64,000 nucleotides of DNA from Phytoseiulus persimilis (GCA_037576195.1 CM075103.1:4278001-4342000), one strand, 5' to 3'; positions 13,501 to 28,500 are shown, counted from the first letter of the stretch. Made by a program: numbers and translations. The notes: generated from the letters alone by a model not told the origin.

Positions 13501-16500
13501 CGCCCGATCGCAACGGAGTCAGTCCTAAATATCTATTCGAAGGATCCCTATGATATCCGATGAGATCTCCTCCTGATTCTCGCGCGAAGAGCTCGAATCT
13601 CGTAAAGGAGCACCTCCGCTCCGTGCTGGATCGGTGGCGGAGTTCTTCGGTACTGGAGAGCAATGATGGCTCGTCGACCGAACCAGAACGACGGAGTTGA
13701 GATCTCGATACGAGCGGCTCTGGATCGCTCGCGTGGTTCCTGCGGAACGTGCGCGAAGCTCTGAGCATAAGCATACGAGTACACAAATCCGTATGTGTAT
13801 TTGTTTCTCAACCTCGAGTAACCTGGACGAGCATCATGGGCAACGGCTTGATGTATTCAAGATACGCTCGTCATCGAGCCGTGAGCTGTATTGTTGTCTG
13901 AAAAAAATGATTCAGCCCGTACCCTGGCTCGAAGTCAGGAGAGACGAAGAATGAATATGATATAAAGTCGGCTCTGGCAATCCAGCAAGCTCCGTCGGCG
14001 GAATCAGTGCCAAGTTTCACCTTCGTCTGATATTGCCACGATGTCGTGTAACTTCCCTCGAGATTCAGTCTGGTGTTTTGACCGAGCCCTCCGGCGTTAT
14101 CGCCCCGATTCGCTTTGAGATCCTGCCCAGCCTGTTTCACGTCTAGGAAACGCGGCACGACGGCACTTCACCTTCGGCATTGACCGAAGCCGCGTCAACA
14201 AGTTATTTGAGGCTTTGACAAACACGCCGCTTATGATAGACGAAGAACACCGACGGAGAACCACACGTATAAGCTCAACGACTCCGTGTTTTGACAGGAA
14301 TCGAGGACCGAGGCGGAACCTTGTTAGGCAGGGAGAAGAGCGAGGTCAGCGAATGCATCCCGGCCGACGAACGGTGGGCGGTGTTGTAACAGAAATGCGG
14401 ACACTGTTCTCGATTCAACCCTGACATATGGTAAGGGATGAGGCGGATTTCTTTGACACGACTCCCGAATTTCTCGCGTCGTATGAGAACCTCCGGAGGA
14501 AGGTCTCTGGGGGGCTCCCTCTACGACTCGAGGCAGGAGCGTTTCTCCACGGAGGCTCCCGCCCCCGTTTTTTTCGACGGGCTCTGGAATTGGAACTCAG
14601 CGCGTCGACAGAGAGAAACAGCAGTCGCGTTGACTCGATTAATGCCATCTGTATGTGCCGAGACAGTCCCATGACCGCGCCGGCGAATCCTTGGCGCCGT
14701 TGTCGAGTGGCCACTTTGGCCTTCGAAAGATGCCAAGGCGGTCTCAGCATCTGTCCCTCGCATCTTCCTAAGTCGTTCGGGTCTTCCGCGAATTCATGTC
14801 AAGTCTCACTTCGACGAATCCGTCCGAAGGTCTCGGATGCAAGCTGCGGTTGCAGCATCCACATCAGCTGCGACAGACCCGCGATCTAATCCGGTCGCTG
14901 TTGTCGCTCGTTTTCTGGTCAGCTTGCCTCTTGTTCTCAGCATTAAGCCAACCGATAGCTCGCCTCGAGTGCTCGAAGCTGTTTTATTTGGTAGAGAGAA
15001 TCGCGAGTACCCACAGATTGGATCAGCTGATTGCTTGTCGTCTATTGTGGTCAACGGCTCGGTCCCCTCTCCGTTCTCGGAGCAAGGGATCACGTCCTCG
15101 ACGACGAGGGCAGAAGCAAGGCATCGATCATGGCGCTCTCTTCTCGAAAATAAAAGAGCTCGTCGGCGTTTCCATCTTCACGGCTCGATGAGTTTTCCGA
15201 ACTTTGGATCAAATTCGTCAGAGGTCGAAGTGAACTGAATGGAAACGACTGATTCCCGATCCGAAAGGTCAGATTCCGGAAACGGAGGCCGCGGAAGCGG
15301 GCTTCGGTCGGGATATATCCAGACGTTGCTGGGGGCGGGCGTTCGTTTCCTCCTTCGCTCTCCATCTCGAACGCCAGTCGGTCCGAGATACCCTTTGGGC
15401 TGCGTCTCCGATGCGAAACCACCGAAGTCGTTACGACCAACGGGAATCGACCAGGATTAGTCTACAAAATGTTTGGGGAGGAGTATTGCCACAATATTCC
15501 TGAGAAGTCGTCTCACTGGAGATGCGAGGTCGAAGTCAGCGGGAGGACTCATAAAGAACTTCCGAGAGGGAGGAGAGAGAGGAGAGAAACGAAGTAAGCA
15601 GCCCCGAAAAGCACGGAGCTGTCTGTTGTGACCTTCGGGGTGACTGGCTGGTGACTGCGCCCTAACGGAGTGTCTCCGTCGCCGTCGGGCCCTTCGTAAC
15701 GGAGCAGCTGTTGAGAATTTCGCCTACGACGACGACAGAAGCTCGTGAGGGGACGGAGAGAAGAGTAAGGGACGTGGGATGGAACTCTGACAAGAACTCA
15801 GGAATGAGTGATTCAATTTCGTAGGCGGGAAGACTTGCTGTACGATGTCAGAATGGAATGAGGGAGGGAGAGACGAGGACTTTATTCGTTCCACAGAGCA
15901 GCTTAATTTCAGTGCTTCCTCGACACCGATTCAGCGCCTCGCTCATGAATTCCCCTATCCTCGTCGCTGAATTCAAAGCGGAAAACACTGCGGGGATATA
16001 GAGGCGCAAACTTGATACCGATTCTCATATCGGCGGCAACGGGCATTTCAGCGATCTGCTCGGGAATCCGAAAGGAGACTGATTCCCGGAGAAAGGAGGT
16101 ATGACGGGGTGGTTTAGACTACCCAAGTTGATGAAACCTCGGCTCGCATAACTATAATATTCTTTGTGCGCTTCCAACATAATCAATTGAGGGTCCTCCC
16201 CTTCTGCTCATCCGGGAGCGTCCGTCGTGACATCTGACCTGCTGTCGCGGTACTTACGCGCTCCAGGTCGGTCTCATAGACGAGGGTGACGGTCCTCTCA
16301 CTCGGTTGTATGGCTGCTGAATTGGATCTCGTCAGTTTTTCTTTCGAAGCCAAATTACTCGTGAAGTGCTGTGATGCAGCCCCGATGGCAAACCGTGCAG
16401 ATCGCGAGTGAGTGGCAAAAATCGTCACGAGACAACGGTGAGAAAACGATTCGACTCGTTGCGGTTCCTCATAGACAGGAACTAAGCAGCTATGACCTCC

Positions 16501-19500
16501 AATGAATCGTAGCGAATAGACTCGAACATCGGACGTAGCTCTCATTCGCACTCTTTCATAGAAGGTGTAACACACGGGTCCGCCGAAGACTACAGCAGCC
16601 TCAAACCCAAGAGTTAACAGGTGTCCTTCCTCGTGAGAGCTCGAACGCGGTCCGGGAACTGCCGGACCCGTTGGAGCAGAGAGCGACCTCGGTGTGTGGA
16701 AAATCATCCGAGAGTCGAAGATAGAATAGACACGCCGCTGCCGACCTATCAGAGTGCTGACAGACGCCCTGAAGGGAGAAGTCCGGCAGCGGAGCCACAA
16801 CCTAACGGCCGACAAACAGAATACGGAGACGAGCATTGAAGCGATTGATGAGCGTTTGAATCGGTTGGCAAGGCGTGGATTGTGCGCGTGAGCAAGCGAG
16901 GCGACGGGCGTGTTTGTCAGTGAGCAGTGTACACGTGGGGAATATCCTCATCTACACGGTATGCACTTACAAACGCCGAGTATTGGCAGCTTCAAAATTC
17001 TCGAAGGTCAGCTGGCTGATGACCTACAAGACACAAGGAGACAGATCTCTGAGGTCCTCCGCCTTCAACTTGGGCTCAAGCGGCCCAAATAAGAATCGTT
17101 CATTCCAGTGAATTGATCGCAAGAGGTTACAGTGCATCGAGAAAACCGATTGGAGCCAGATGCACAGAGGTGTCGTAGGTTTTCGGTCGTGAATAGAGAG
17201 AGAGAGAGAGAGAGAGAGCAGAAGATTGTTGCAACCGGTATGTTTTCGGAATGACCTTATCAGATCAAGACTTGCGGAGTTCATCCCTGGATGCGAAACC
17301 AAGCGATCCAAGTATCTTCCAAGAAGGGGGAAAATCATGAAATAGTCGGACCCCCGAGTCCCGGTCCGAAGCTCCGGACGTGCCCAAGAGTTTTCCGGCC
17401 ACAGAGGGTGCGAATCCTGTTCGATGACGGCGGATCATTCTCATCTGTTGAAGCCACAGATGATGATGATCATAATGATCGAGCTGTGTGAGCTTGACAA
17501 AGATTTTCGACTTGGGAGGGAAAAACGCGCCCCCCCCCCCGCCCCCCGATCCCTTTCCCTGAAGCGCGTCTGTCCCAAGTACCCTTGAGGGAAAAGTTCT
17601 GTGATCAAAGAAGGTTTGGGCCTCTGTCAGTTTGTACCACCGGACTGCCTCAGGGAGAATTCTCGACAAAGACGTTCCACGAAGGGAATTCAAAGTGAAG
17701 AGGAGAGAGTGGATTTGTGAATGACAAGGAGAACAACGAGCAAGGAGTCAGAGGAAGACCTCAGGAGTGGAATACAAAACAGAACAACTCGATAATCGAT
17801 TAGCTTCAGGATTCCAACCCAGTTTTTAAGCCTTACCGGGAACTCGATCTCGGCATCGTTGATTTGCAAACCGGTTCGCCGGATTGCTCTGTTCGGCCGC
17901 GAGGTCCTGTGCATGCTTGAGGAGCACGTTTTTGAATTCAGCTTCCGAGTGGACATTCGAGAAGTTTTGACGAAAGTCCATGTCCGCCGAAGATGGTCGC
18001 AAACGTGCGGCCCGTTTCTAGGGCATTTTTGTGCCTTTCCTGAAAGTGAGAAATCGATGCCATAGATCGACGGTCAGTTCGCGTCTCTCATGTCCACTGC
18101 TCCAACACTCTCCTTTTTCTGCGCCCGTCGTAGTGAGGCGGGTCAGTTCAATAGAGGGGGTTCCCTTCGGAGGGCGGAAGGAACCGCGCTGTCGAGCTTG
18201 GCGGAACAACAGCGACCACATTCGCCGGCACCACCAGCGTGAACAATGGTGCGTCATTGATACGCATCGGACAACAAGGACAACTGCAAAGCAGAGCAAC
18301 GATGGCATCGCTCGGAGGAGGCGAACCACTGCCACTGATTGATTGATTCAAGTGTCGGAGTCCTTTGCAGTCAGGTGCGCAGAGGATCGTTCGGCTCTGC
18401 CAGCATAACAACATGCAGTGTCGTGAAATCATGACTGTCACGCGACAGTCATTCGAATTCCCGATTGTGTGTCTCTTCCGAAACTTGTCGGGAACCGCGA
18501 CATCGCGATCAGCAATCGATCTCCTTAGTTTTCTCTCGTGCAGAATGGCCGAGCTGCCGCTATGTAGGCTTCGGAATCGTTCCTCGCAGAATTTCGCGCT
18601 CTCGCACGATAGGGTCGGTTGCATCAAACGTCTTGAGTTTCGTATTCGCTTTCGGATTCTCCTCTCTCGGCTCACACAACACGTACTCCATGGTCCTTGC
18701 GGATATGATCGGAAGAAATCGAACAAAATCGAATTTCGCGATCATTTCGCGCTGATTCCGTGCTTTTTCCCCAAATCATATTCGTCGAAGAACGTTCACG
18801 GTGCAAGAGGCGCATCAGCGAGGAGTCGGCTGCAGCTTTCCGGAAAGTTGAGCTTTGATCATTATTCGTGTGCTCTCAAACAAATCAAACTGCTATGAAA
18901 ACGAGCAAAACCTCGGATCATGCAAATTGCGCGGGATGCTGAGGACGCGTGGGTGCATGAATGGCCCTGTGGGCGTATGAATGCGGATGACCAGATCCAA
19001 CTATTGTTCTGATTCCACGCTTGTTTTGGTTCCCTCCAGGATGGTTTTCCCCCCGGGGCAGCGAGCGGAAGCTAGAAAAGCCCGCGGGAGCCCGTGGCTC
19101 GAGCACTGAACAATGCTCGAGAGGATTGGAACAACGTGATCAACTTCGCAAACAATGGACGCCCGCCCGTTTCCGATGGATTTTGCGACAACACCTGATG
19201 AGAGGCGCTCACGGAGAGTGCGTCGCAAGAGGATGAGGTCCACTCTGATGTGGTTCATCAGAGTCGCTCTGCCAAGCATCCCATTAAGCTGATTATCTTC
19301 TTGCTGGAGCGATAGCAACAGCTTTGTGGACAGCTTTTTCATGCAGCTTTGTTTGTTCGTCTGTTTGTGGAGCCGGACTCGCCGGAGATAAACGGGGGAT
19401 AGCTAGAAGCGAGTGCCCCTCCTCACCCTTGAATTTCTCTCCTTCGGATTGTGAATCCGTCCTCTTGTCCGAAGTCATCGAGCTGTCTTGTTGATTTTCC

Positions 19501-22500
19501 TCTCATTGCCCGTAGAACAGCTTTTCCGCTGGTATCTTCAAATGTCATTTGCGAAAGAAACACTCCGCTCCCGTGCACTTTGTGCCCGATGTGGCACATG
19601 CCACCGATCTGACAGACGTCCGCATCTCATACCAAAGGTCGCTCCCGCCTCTATCGAACCACGACTGCCCTCGTCGCGGCCATGAAGATTGTAATTACGG
19701 TGAATAACTGCGAGAACCAATCGTTCCTTCCCCTTTCGGGCACACGACTTGGATGAACTTCAGCCACAATGCATTGACGGTGAATAACTCAGGCCGAATA
19801 CAATCTGGCATACGCGAAACCGACCGCCGACGCTTGCTCGTACTGCCCCCTCCCCATGTTCCGCTCCCCGCCAACCCTCTCTTCCTCCAGGAACAACCGA
19901 CGACCCTGAACAAGGACTTTGGCCTTCGAGCGATTCGCTCGACCTCTGAAGACATCGGCAGAGGATCTCCCAGGTACAAACTGTTCATGAGAGGAAAGAG
20001 GAGACTGCTCCGAACTGACCCGAGTTCGAGGATCGGAACGGAATCCCGGAGGACAGTCATCTCGCGCAGGCAGAGAGAACGGGAGACCGGGCGGAAATTT
20101 TGAGGAATCGACGTCGTTGAAGCAGACGACCGCGAGGACTTGTGTCCTCCCCGTTGATGAGCTGGCGAGCCATCCGGAAGGGAGGACGAGAGCAATGTGA
20201 GATCAAACGAGACTGGGAAAAGTGCCGTGACCAGCGGCGGCTGTGGTTTCAGCCTTGTACAAGAAAGGGAAGAAGAAGTCGAAAGACTGCGCGCCTCGCT
20301 CCGAGCGGCACAGCGGCCTAGCGGGTGCTTGTTCCCTTTGCCATCCGGGGGACCAGAGGGGAAAAGAGCCAGTCAGCAGTCGCGGCAGGGGGCGCCTAAT
20401 AACAACTTCATCCTGTCACAGCCGTTTGTCCGTCGTCTCTGTCGGTCGTTCTCACGTCTAATAACGCGGAGAGAAAATATTAGTAGTGTCTGAGCGAGAA
20501 ATGAGCTCATATTTCAGCGCGAGAAGAAGAAGCCCCGGAACCGTAGCCGCCATCCCTTACTCAGGACTCGGCCACGAGATCCACACCGCGATTAGCTGTG
20601 CGTTGTTCCTTTCAGCAAGAAATCGCTGTCTCTGATCGTCGGCGATGTTTGGTCCGATGCTGTTCAGTAGTCAGTAGCTCCGAGCATCAACGACGTTCCT
20701 CCGCGAGCTTCGACGTCAAGAGGACGGGAGCGCCACCATAGGGCGGGAGCGAGCGAACGCCGACTTCGCTCGTTCCCCCTTCCCACTCGCCGCCGCTAAC
20801 TCGGCTGTCACGGAGCCGCGAGCCACAATCACGGCACCCCAGGCGTCTGCCTGTTGCACTTCCTCTCTCGCGGCCATATAACTTGTACTGGTATCCTTCA
20901 CTGCACTTCATCGTTGTTATCACCAAGGAATGAGAATGACGGGACAGCAACGGTGACAACGCGAGTCTCGCGAGAGAACGCTACGCCGGCCCGCTGCGGT
21001 TGCCTAGGATGCAAGTTGATGATGATGAACCGAACGTTTCCTGCCCTTTTCAACCGCTCGGTTCATTCTGAGGGCAAAGTTTCGAGCTTTCGCTCGATTC
21101 GATTCCTCATCACTCGCTCGTGCCTTGAAACCGAGCTCGACTCTTGAACACAGTAAGGGAGAAACCAATCGAGGAGTTTGATGTTCTGTGTTGTTCCGTC
21201 GAGTAGGTCGTTTGTGTAGGTGCGGGAGTGTTTCCCTCACGCTTCTGTGCTTCGCCCCGTCACGGCTCATTCTCGAGCTCGGCTATTGGTTCCCGCTAAA
21301 CAGATCAGGTGTATGCATTCGCTTTGATCTCCAACCTAATTAACAACTCAGGCCGTTCGTTCCTCCGACCGCCCATCATGCTGTCTACTACCTGTCTGTT
21401 TTCTGCTCGTTTTTTCCCGCAGTTCTGCTCTGACGCAGAGCACAGATGAAGCCACGGCGGAACAGGACTTGACTTTAAGCGTGATCACCGTGGACATCGG
21501 ATCATCACCTCGGTACATCCTCAGGAGCTTCAACGGCACCCCATGGAGAACTTTCCGCCGAACTCAGATCGCTCATGATTGAGAGGTCTTTCGGAGCGAG
21601 GAAGAGCTTTCCTCGCAGCTAATGAGGGTGAGCGCTCCGGGAGGGAAACATCCGAAATTCCGGGAACGGGATTCTCAGCTCGGTGTGAGAGGGAAACTGA
21701 ACGAGCAGACGCTCAAATAGTTCGGATAATTGCCGAGAAACATGGGAATCACATCTCTTCCGAATCGAGAGCCTCAAAAGAGCGCCACTGATCTAGAAGG
21801 AATGAGGGATCTCCTCGGTGGACTCGAGAGAGCCCTCTGGCACAGCCACTCTGCGACTCCGACTCGAGTTGGATGTGGGGTTGCTCAGAGAGACGGATGG
21901 CGAAAAGATTGATTGAATAACAATGTATCCCGTTGGATTATTCCGAGAATTGAGTTGGATCCCCGCAACCGCTCCCCCGGCTCGGATCGGGCGATCGGCA
22001 ATCCAGAATACAGGGGGACAAAGAATCCTTGTCGAAGCCTTATCATGGGTTCTGATTCTCGGTCGATGAATCATCATCGATGCTCGTAGGCTCAGAACCC
22101 GGAGAGCCTGAAAGCTGGAAATTATCGGCCATTGACGAACAGGCCGGCTGGCAAATTCAATATCAGCGGAGGAATCCTCGTGACCAAACAAAAGAATGGC
22201 GAGTGCGCGTCATCTCTGCCGCGCGATACGTCTTTAGCCTTTGCATGACAGATGAGATCTGTTATGAACGGCTCTGTCGGAGCCGACACGACGAACGCGT
22301 GAATAAACCGCATACAATCGCCACATGACTCATGATCAGGTATTCGTGTCCCTGAGCGAAGAAAATGAATAATCGAAATGCACAGCCGACGGCTCACGTG
22401 TAAGACGATCATTGATTTACTCTTTGCTCTCGCCTCGTATGAGCTGTATACGGGAATAACGTCCGATCCTACGACGCAAAAGTAGTGACCCGGTCCCCGC

Positions 22501-25500
22501 GGGTTGGAACCTCGGGCTTCCCCGACGGACTCGTGATTTTCGTCCCTTGATTGGAACACCAATGATCGCTACCTCGGCGCTGGGGTTTCGGCCTCGATTC
22601 CGCTCTCAGCCTACTCCGGCGGAGATCTCGCGCGGCATTGCGGAGGAAATGAACAAACGAACGAACGGAAGAACAAACAAGCGAGTGCATTCACTTCTCC
22701 CTCGCTTTCACCCGAGGGCTAGTTCTCTTGCGAGTTACGGGCAACAAATCAAATTTCGTTCCGATATTCGTTCCGCTCTTTCTTAGCAATCAATCGTTCC
22801 AGATGTGCGTTCACCCAGACGACCACGTCAGAAGTTTTTTCTTTGACCGGCGGGCTTTTCAAAATTATTTCCGGGATCTCGATTCTCGCAGTGTTCTCGA
22901 GTACGGACCCCAGCCGCCCGGTAATTATTTTCGTTCTCGGAACTTCGCTCATCGACCGATGATGGTTTTTTGAGCAGCTCTCTCGAGGTCACGAGGAAAT
23001 CTAACGATGCTGCGTGCATGCAGATGAGGCTTCTCGTTCCTCGTGTCGAACTGCCGGACCGTGTTTGTACATGGGCACGGTGTACGTTCATTCTTCCTGT
23101 TGTTCGCTCGCCCTCCACCCCTAATTGAGTGAGCCGTGTCCGTTGGGGAACGCTGCGATGCATTTTATTCAAGAAGCTCTTCCCAAGAAGCTGGCCGCGG
23201 GAGTTCGTCGCCGTCTTGGAGTGCAAACAGGAGTGAACGGACAACAAGATGAATAAACCATCGAGTTATTAAAAGTTCTCCTGAGATGCATGCCATCGTG
23301 TCGCTCACTCTGTCACTGAATTCGGTTCTCTCGGGTTCGAATGCTCTTCATGCCACGCGTCTCGGTCTTCCCGCTCGAAGAGTTGAGCCCCCTCGCCCCC
23401 CCCCCCCCCCTTCTGTTTCCTGGAAGAACAGATGTCACGCTTTCTGCAGCCAGTATCGTTCCCGACTGAGGGTGACGAACAGTTTAGAGCTCGGTGAGGA
23501 ACAAGACAGATAGGGAGGAGCGCGACGAAGACGGAAACGAGTTTGAGCTCGGGCAAGAAGAGAGCCGAGTCAGATCAGATTGGAAGCTGCTCACAACAGC
23601 TTGACGAATTGTGAGGGGGAGCCAGCGAGCTCTGAAGGATCTCCTCAGAGTCGACAGTCCGTTCCCTCATGAGTTGATTCTTGAGCTCGCGTTGAGAAGG
23701 AGAATGTGAAGAGTGGGGACAGGGATGGCGACCGTCGCTTCGAGACCTTGATCGAGACAGGTTCGGTGTCGGAGCGTCTCCGGGGATGTTGGTGTGGCAG
23801 CGTATCAATAACGAATATCACACATCGGATCCGAGTTATGGGAATCACCCCCCGATGACGAATTCCTTAAAATATTGAATTCCCGCCCGACCGAAGGCTT
23901 GACGCCAGCTTCGGAACGGGTGTGTGCTTCGTGCGATGTGTCAGCACATGCGCACTACAGCCAAATGTGGGCTGTGTAGACGCCTCACGGTGACGTCGCC
24001 GAAGCCGGTGGGATATGAGTTCTTGTGGAGTGACCTCACGCATACCCATGTATCGGTCAATCAGAGAAGCCTTAACAGCGTCCGCTCTCCAAAAGACTGA
24101 GAACGGCGCCTGGCATGCTCTCTTGACAAAGGCATGGGAATGTCCTCTCCTGACGAGGACAGCATGGGGCAGAGAGCGAAGACAGGCCGAACAGGCAGAC
24201 ATCGAAAGAAACCTTTGACAAGGATCAAGCCAATAGAGCAGTGAACGGAAGCTTCACTCCCTCCTCCGTGATCGTCGCAACCCACCCAGGACTACGTGGA
24301 AGAGGAAAAACGCATAAAGGTCCACCAGGACATCAAAACAGGGGAGAAAATCCCGCGTAACCAGTCGCCTATTTCCACATGGCGCAGCTGGGTACAGCTC
24401 GCATGACACCGATTTATCTGTGTCCTGAGCAGAATCGTATTTTTCCAAGGAGTTTCGGGGGAAAAAACGAACAGAAAGTTCCAAGGATCTTCTCCGACGA
24501 GCTTGCCGCGAGGTCCCGAAACAGAACGCCAGCCGTTCTGTCTTCAAAGGTCAAGGTCTGGATGGAGACACAAAGGATCGCAACAAAAGAGTGCCGTGTG
24601 CTACGCATGATAGGGGCATCGAAAGGAGAGATTGCAGGGCTCTGTCGATTGCACAAATCAAACCCTTTTCGCATGACACGGCGGGCAAACATGAGGCGGG
24701 GCTGGGAGACGAAGCCGCAGCGAGGCTGTCGAGTGTTTCATCCAGGTATACGCGATCGCTCATCATCGCCTTGCTGTTCCTCTTGTTGCTGGCGTGGGAC
24801 AGGATTTGATAGAGATGACAAAGACAACTATGTCGATCCGCTCGTCTGCGGAGCCGGCGCAGTGCGGGCGGACGGGCGAGCGATTCGCCGACGTCGTAGT
24901 TGACATCGACGTCAACGACACCGACGAGATTGGCGGCGCGCACTCACTTCTGCCAGACCTCATAGTGTTGAGCGGTCCATGTTGCCGTGAAGCGCCAGTC
25001 GAGTCGAGCCGACGCGGAGTGAAGCTGTCGATCATCGCGCAATTAGCAGATGACCCTCCGGCGGTGCCGCGAGACCCCGTCGCGACGAGCAGGATGGACG
25101 ACATGCGGAAGAAAAAAACGAGATGGCGACCGCGACGTCCGTCCCCGGTGCTCCGGAGCAACACGCGCCCGTTCTGACACCGGAATTCCGGTGAGCGCAG
25201 AGTGCCTCGAAGAAATCGTTGACGACTCAGCGCCGGGGTATACGGCGCCGAAACCTGTGGCAGGACATCTCGGGAACCTCGCACTGAACGACGCAGCCGT
25301 GAACGTCCGCTGACGAGCGGCCAAAGGAGCGCTGGACAAAATGAATGAATAAGCGGACGGCAGGAAGAAAAGACCGAGCAAGATAAGATCAGCTCTTCCG
25401 CTGCCATTACGCGAATCATAACGTGTGATGATAAGCTGTTGTTAACGGCAGCCGTGCATCACGCCAGACGAAGATATATCAACAACGACGTCCGAGAATG

Positions 25501-28500
25501 ACCACGAAAATCTCTTGTGAGGGGTTGACCCCCGAAAATTACTCATCGGCACCATTCGACGTGCTTTTGAGCCGGAATCATCTGCCGAGCTGGCTGGTGA
25601 TACCAAGGTCGCTGATCTCCAAAGTTCAGGCGAGCATCCCTCTCCGTTCCTCTTCAAGAAGTTACGGTTTCCTCGATGGCGACCCAACTCGGCCGCGTTC
25701 TCAAGACGCAGTCCTGTTTCAGAGTAAGAAAATTGTTTTTTCAGGAGGAACGTCGCCCGTAACGTCGAACCTCCGAGCGCGGTGCGGCTCGATCCCGTCC
25801 TGTTCTAAAACCTTCCAATTTGGAACGCTCACGCCATCTGGTACGCGAAAGTGCCGATATCCCTCATCCGAACCAATATCTGGTTCTCCCGGTGAGCAAC
25901 CTGGCCGGGAACCATTTCGTCAGCCTACCATTCAGTCGCGATTCTCTGTGAGGCCTCAATCAACGGAGATGAAGATGGCGGAGTCGGACGACGAGACAGA
26001 TTCCATCGTCAGAAGGCAGAACCGATGCCAGAGTGACACAAACCAGTCAGTTTTTGTCCTTTCTCCATGTGCCAGTAAACACCACCACAGGAAAAGCAGT
26101 CGCTGAAAGGAGACGGGGCGAATAGCCGCAACTAGCTGAGCCCAATTAATAGGAGGAAATGGCCGACTGACTGACCTAGCAGCTGATTCGGAGATATCTA
26201 AATGATCATCCGAGTCGGGTCGACCTAAGCCGAACGGTCGTCTTCCCGCGCGAACAGAATGCTTTGACACGGTCATTCTCCCGTCACTGAGTCTCTTCTT
26301 TCCGATCACTTTCCTCGGTCCGAGCGCTTTATCTCTCCCTCGAAACGCGTAGATAGCTCGGCCGACGGATCAGGTGCGACGCCGTCCGTCCTAATGGTTT
26401 TGCGAGTTCGTCTAACGACAGCGAACGTTATGTACCGCCGTGCGCATCACGCTGAAAGCGGGTCTCGGTACCTGCTGCTCCCCGCCCCCGATCAGGCTCT
26501 TCCTCTCGAGGCCGTTTCGCGCAGCCGCCAGCACGACAAACAGATCCCAGCTGGGAGACGACGAAGGCGGGTGACCGGGTTTTCCTTCGTGCCCGAAGAT
26601 CGAGCGCCGGAACGGAAATCGAGAGGTGGACACTCGCGGAATTCATCCGAATAGCCAAGTTTCTCCTCGCACGCTCGGATCCCGTCGGCTGGCTCCGATG
26701 CCCGAGGCGGCGACCCTCTGACGGAACTCGTTGGAAATGTCGCTTACGCGCCAGGAGCAACTCCGAAACTCAGCCGCCACCGTTCACCATTGTGTTCGAA
26801 CAAGGGAAAGGTAGAGAACACTCTGAATTTGACATCCAACACCGGTTCAACAGTCGTGAGCGGGCGAAATTGAGTTCATCGTCGTGCTCCTCTCACCGCC
26901 GCTCTCTTGACTGGGCTTCCCACTCGACTCGAGTGCAAGCAATTGTGCAGCACCGTATCGAGGCTTCATTAATTCATTCCGGAATTCCCGAACGACGAGA
27001 AGGGAAAAGGAACCGACAGCCAAAACGTGTTGGAACTCATTGTCGTCTGGACGAGTTCCGCATGAAATGTTCGGAGCCCGAGCCGAAACCTGACTCGAGT
27101 TCGCGACGAGCATCACTGCAGGGTTGGATAGCCTCTATTTTCGTCATGAGTCTTGCCCTTTAGAGTGAAGACCAGATCACTTGGACCGATTAGCTCCGAT
27201 GGATATCGACTCGAACTCAGCTTGTTGTCCTGGATACGATTGAGTTGGATTTCGGGCCAGCCTGGGGGCTGTTGGGTTCGATCTGCCAAGCTCATGAATT
27301 TGTTCGAGACTATTCTGGTCCAGAATCTCGATTCGATTGGAGAAACAGTCGATGCTCGCGAGGAGCAGCTCAGGCCCGCTCCGAAAAAAATGGGCTTCCG
27401 TGAGTGGTTCGGCAGCTGCGTCGAAGTGAGGGATTTCAAATAACTCTTCGGGAGAAACGTGGAACAAAACCGCAGCTCATGGCGGTGTTATGAACCGTCG
27501 CGCGCCCGGGCCTACCACTAGGCTCGAATCCTACGTCAACGGCGTCACGGTCTCTGACGACACGATTCGAGGATCAATAGTTTCCCCGTTAGACCGCCTC
27601 GTTGCGCCCTTATCAAGTAGGTCGTGAGATTCGTATATCAACGTGTGCAAACTCGCATTTAGTGCCTCACGCAGTCTCGATCGATCAACACCGATGAGCG
27701 TGGCGGGGCCTTCCCGATCTGTTTGAGCAGGGGCGGCGGTCGCGGATCTGGAAATGCAACACGCCTCCGGCGGAAAGCCGTCTCTATCGCTGACGTTTAA
27801 TAACGTCACTGATTGGGAGGCTGCGAAACTCTCCCCGGCGAGACATAATCTCAACTGAAGTTTGCGACCTTCGCAGTTCATATTGTGATCTGCGGAAGAA
27901 CTTGGGGGATCGAACGGTGTGTTCTTTCTGACGCCTCGATCACCCGTCCGTTCGTCTCGGCGGGCAGCCCGGTCGTCTTTTCGTTCTGGTCTCAATTAAA
28001 CGCCACACGAAGCCATGGTAACGAGACCAGCTCTAAAAATAGCTATCGATTAACTGTAAGGCATCGAGCCGCCAGTTGAGTCTGGGTCCATCGATGCAAA
28101 CGCAGTTTTGCATTCTTCGACTCGCATTCCGTCTCGGCAGGATCTGTTCGACTCGACTCCGCCAGAGAACCGGGGGGCTCTGCCATCGATCCCGGCAAAA
28201 AAATCGCTCGGGTCTGGCTCGATCCTCGTCAAGGCCAACCTCGTTCAAGAGCTGCTCAACACGAGTTCACGAGTCACCTACATGCATGTCGAGCAATCGA
28301 ATCACGCGCCATCGCAATGCGTTCATCGAGGAGACGGGCTCGTTCGTCAGAGTGATCGTTGTCTGCATGTGAGACATATGTTGATGCCCTGAATGCTACG
28401 GGTTCGATTCTGAACGTTGCCAAGCCGACGCACGCGCGTAACGATGAGGTTTCAAAAGCAAACATATGTCTCCGCAGCCGACAAGATCCGATGTGTGAGC

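Larger units (their letters stand above)
10295..17836. other. SLC4A11 intronic sequence
   Basis: Apart from the tentative exon at 16258-16316, two CT/GC-rich patches near 12060-12160 and 13020-13330 look like promoter or leader sequence, with no gene attached. No recognised protein. Confidence 0.45.

Noticed and set aside
27113-27467. SLC4A11 exon carrying the RTFAT segment
   Set aside because: The segment was found with much better similarity and splice sites at 17837-18039.
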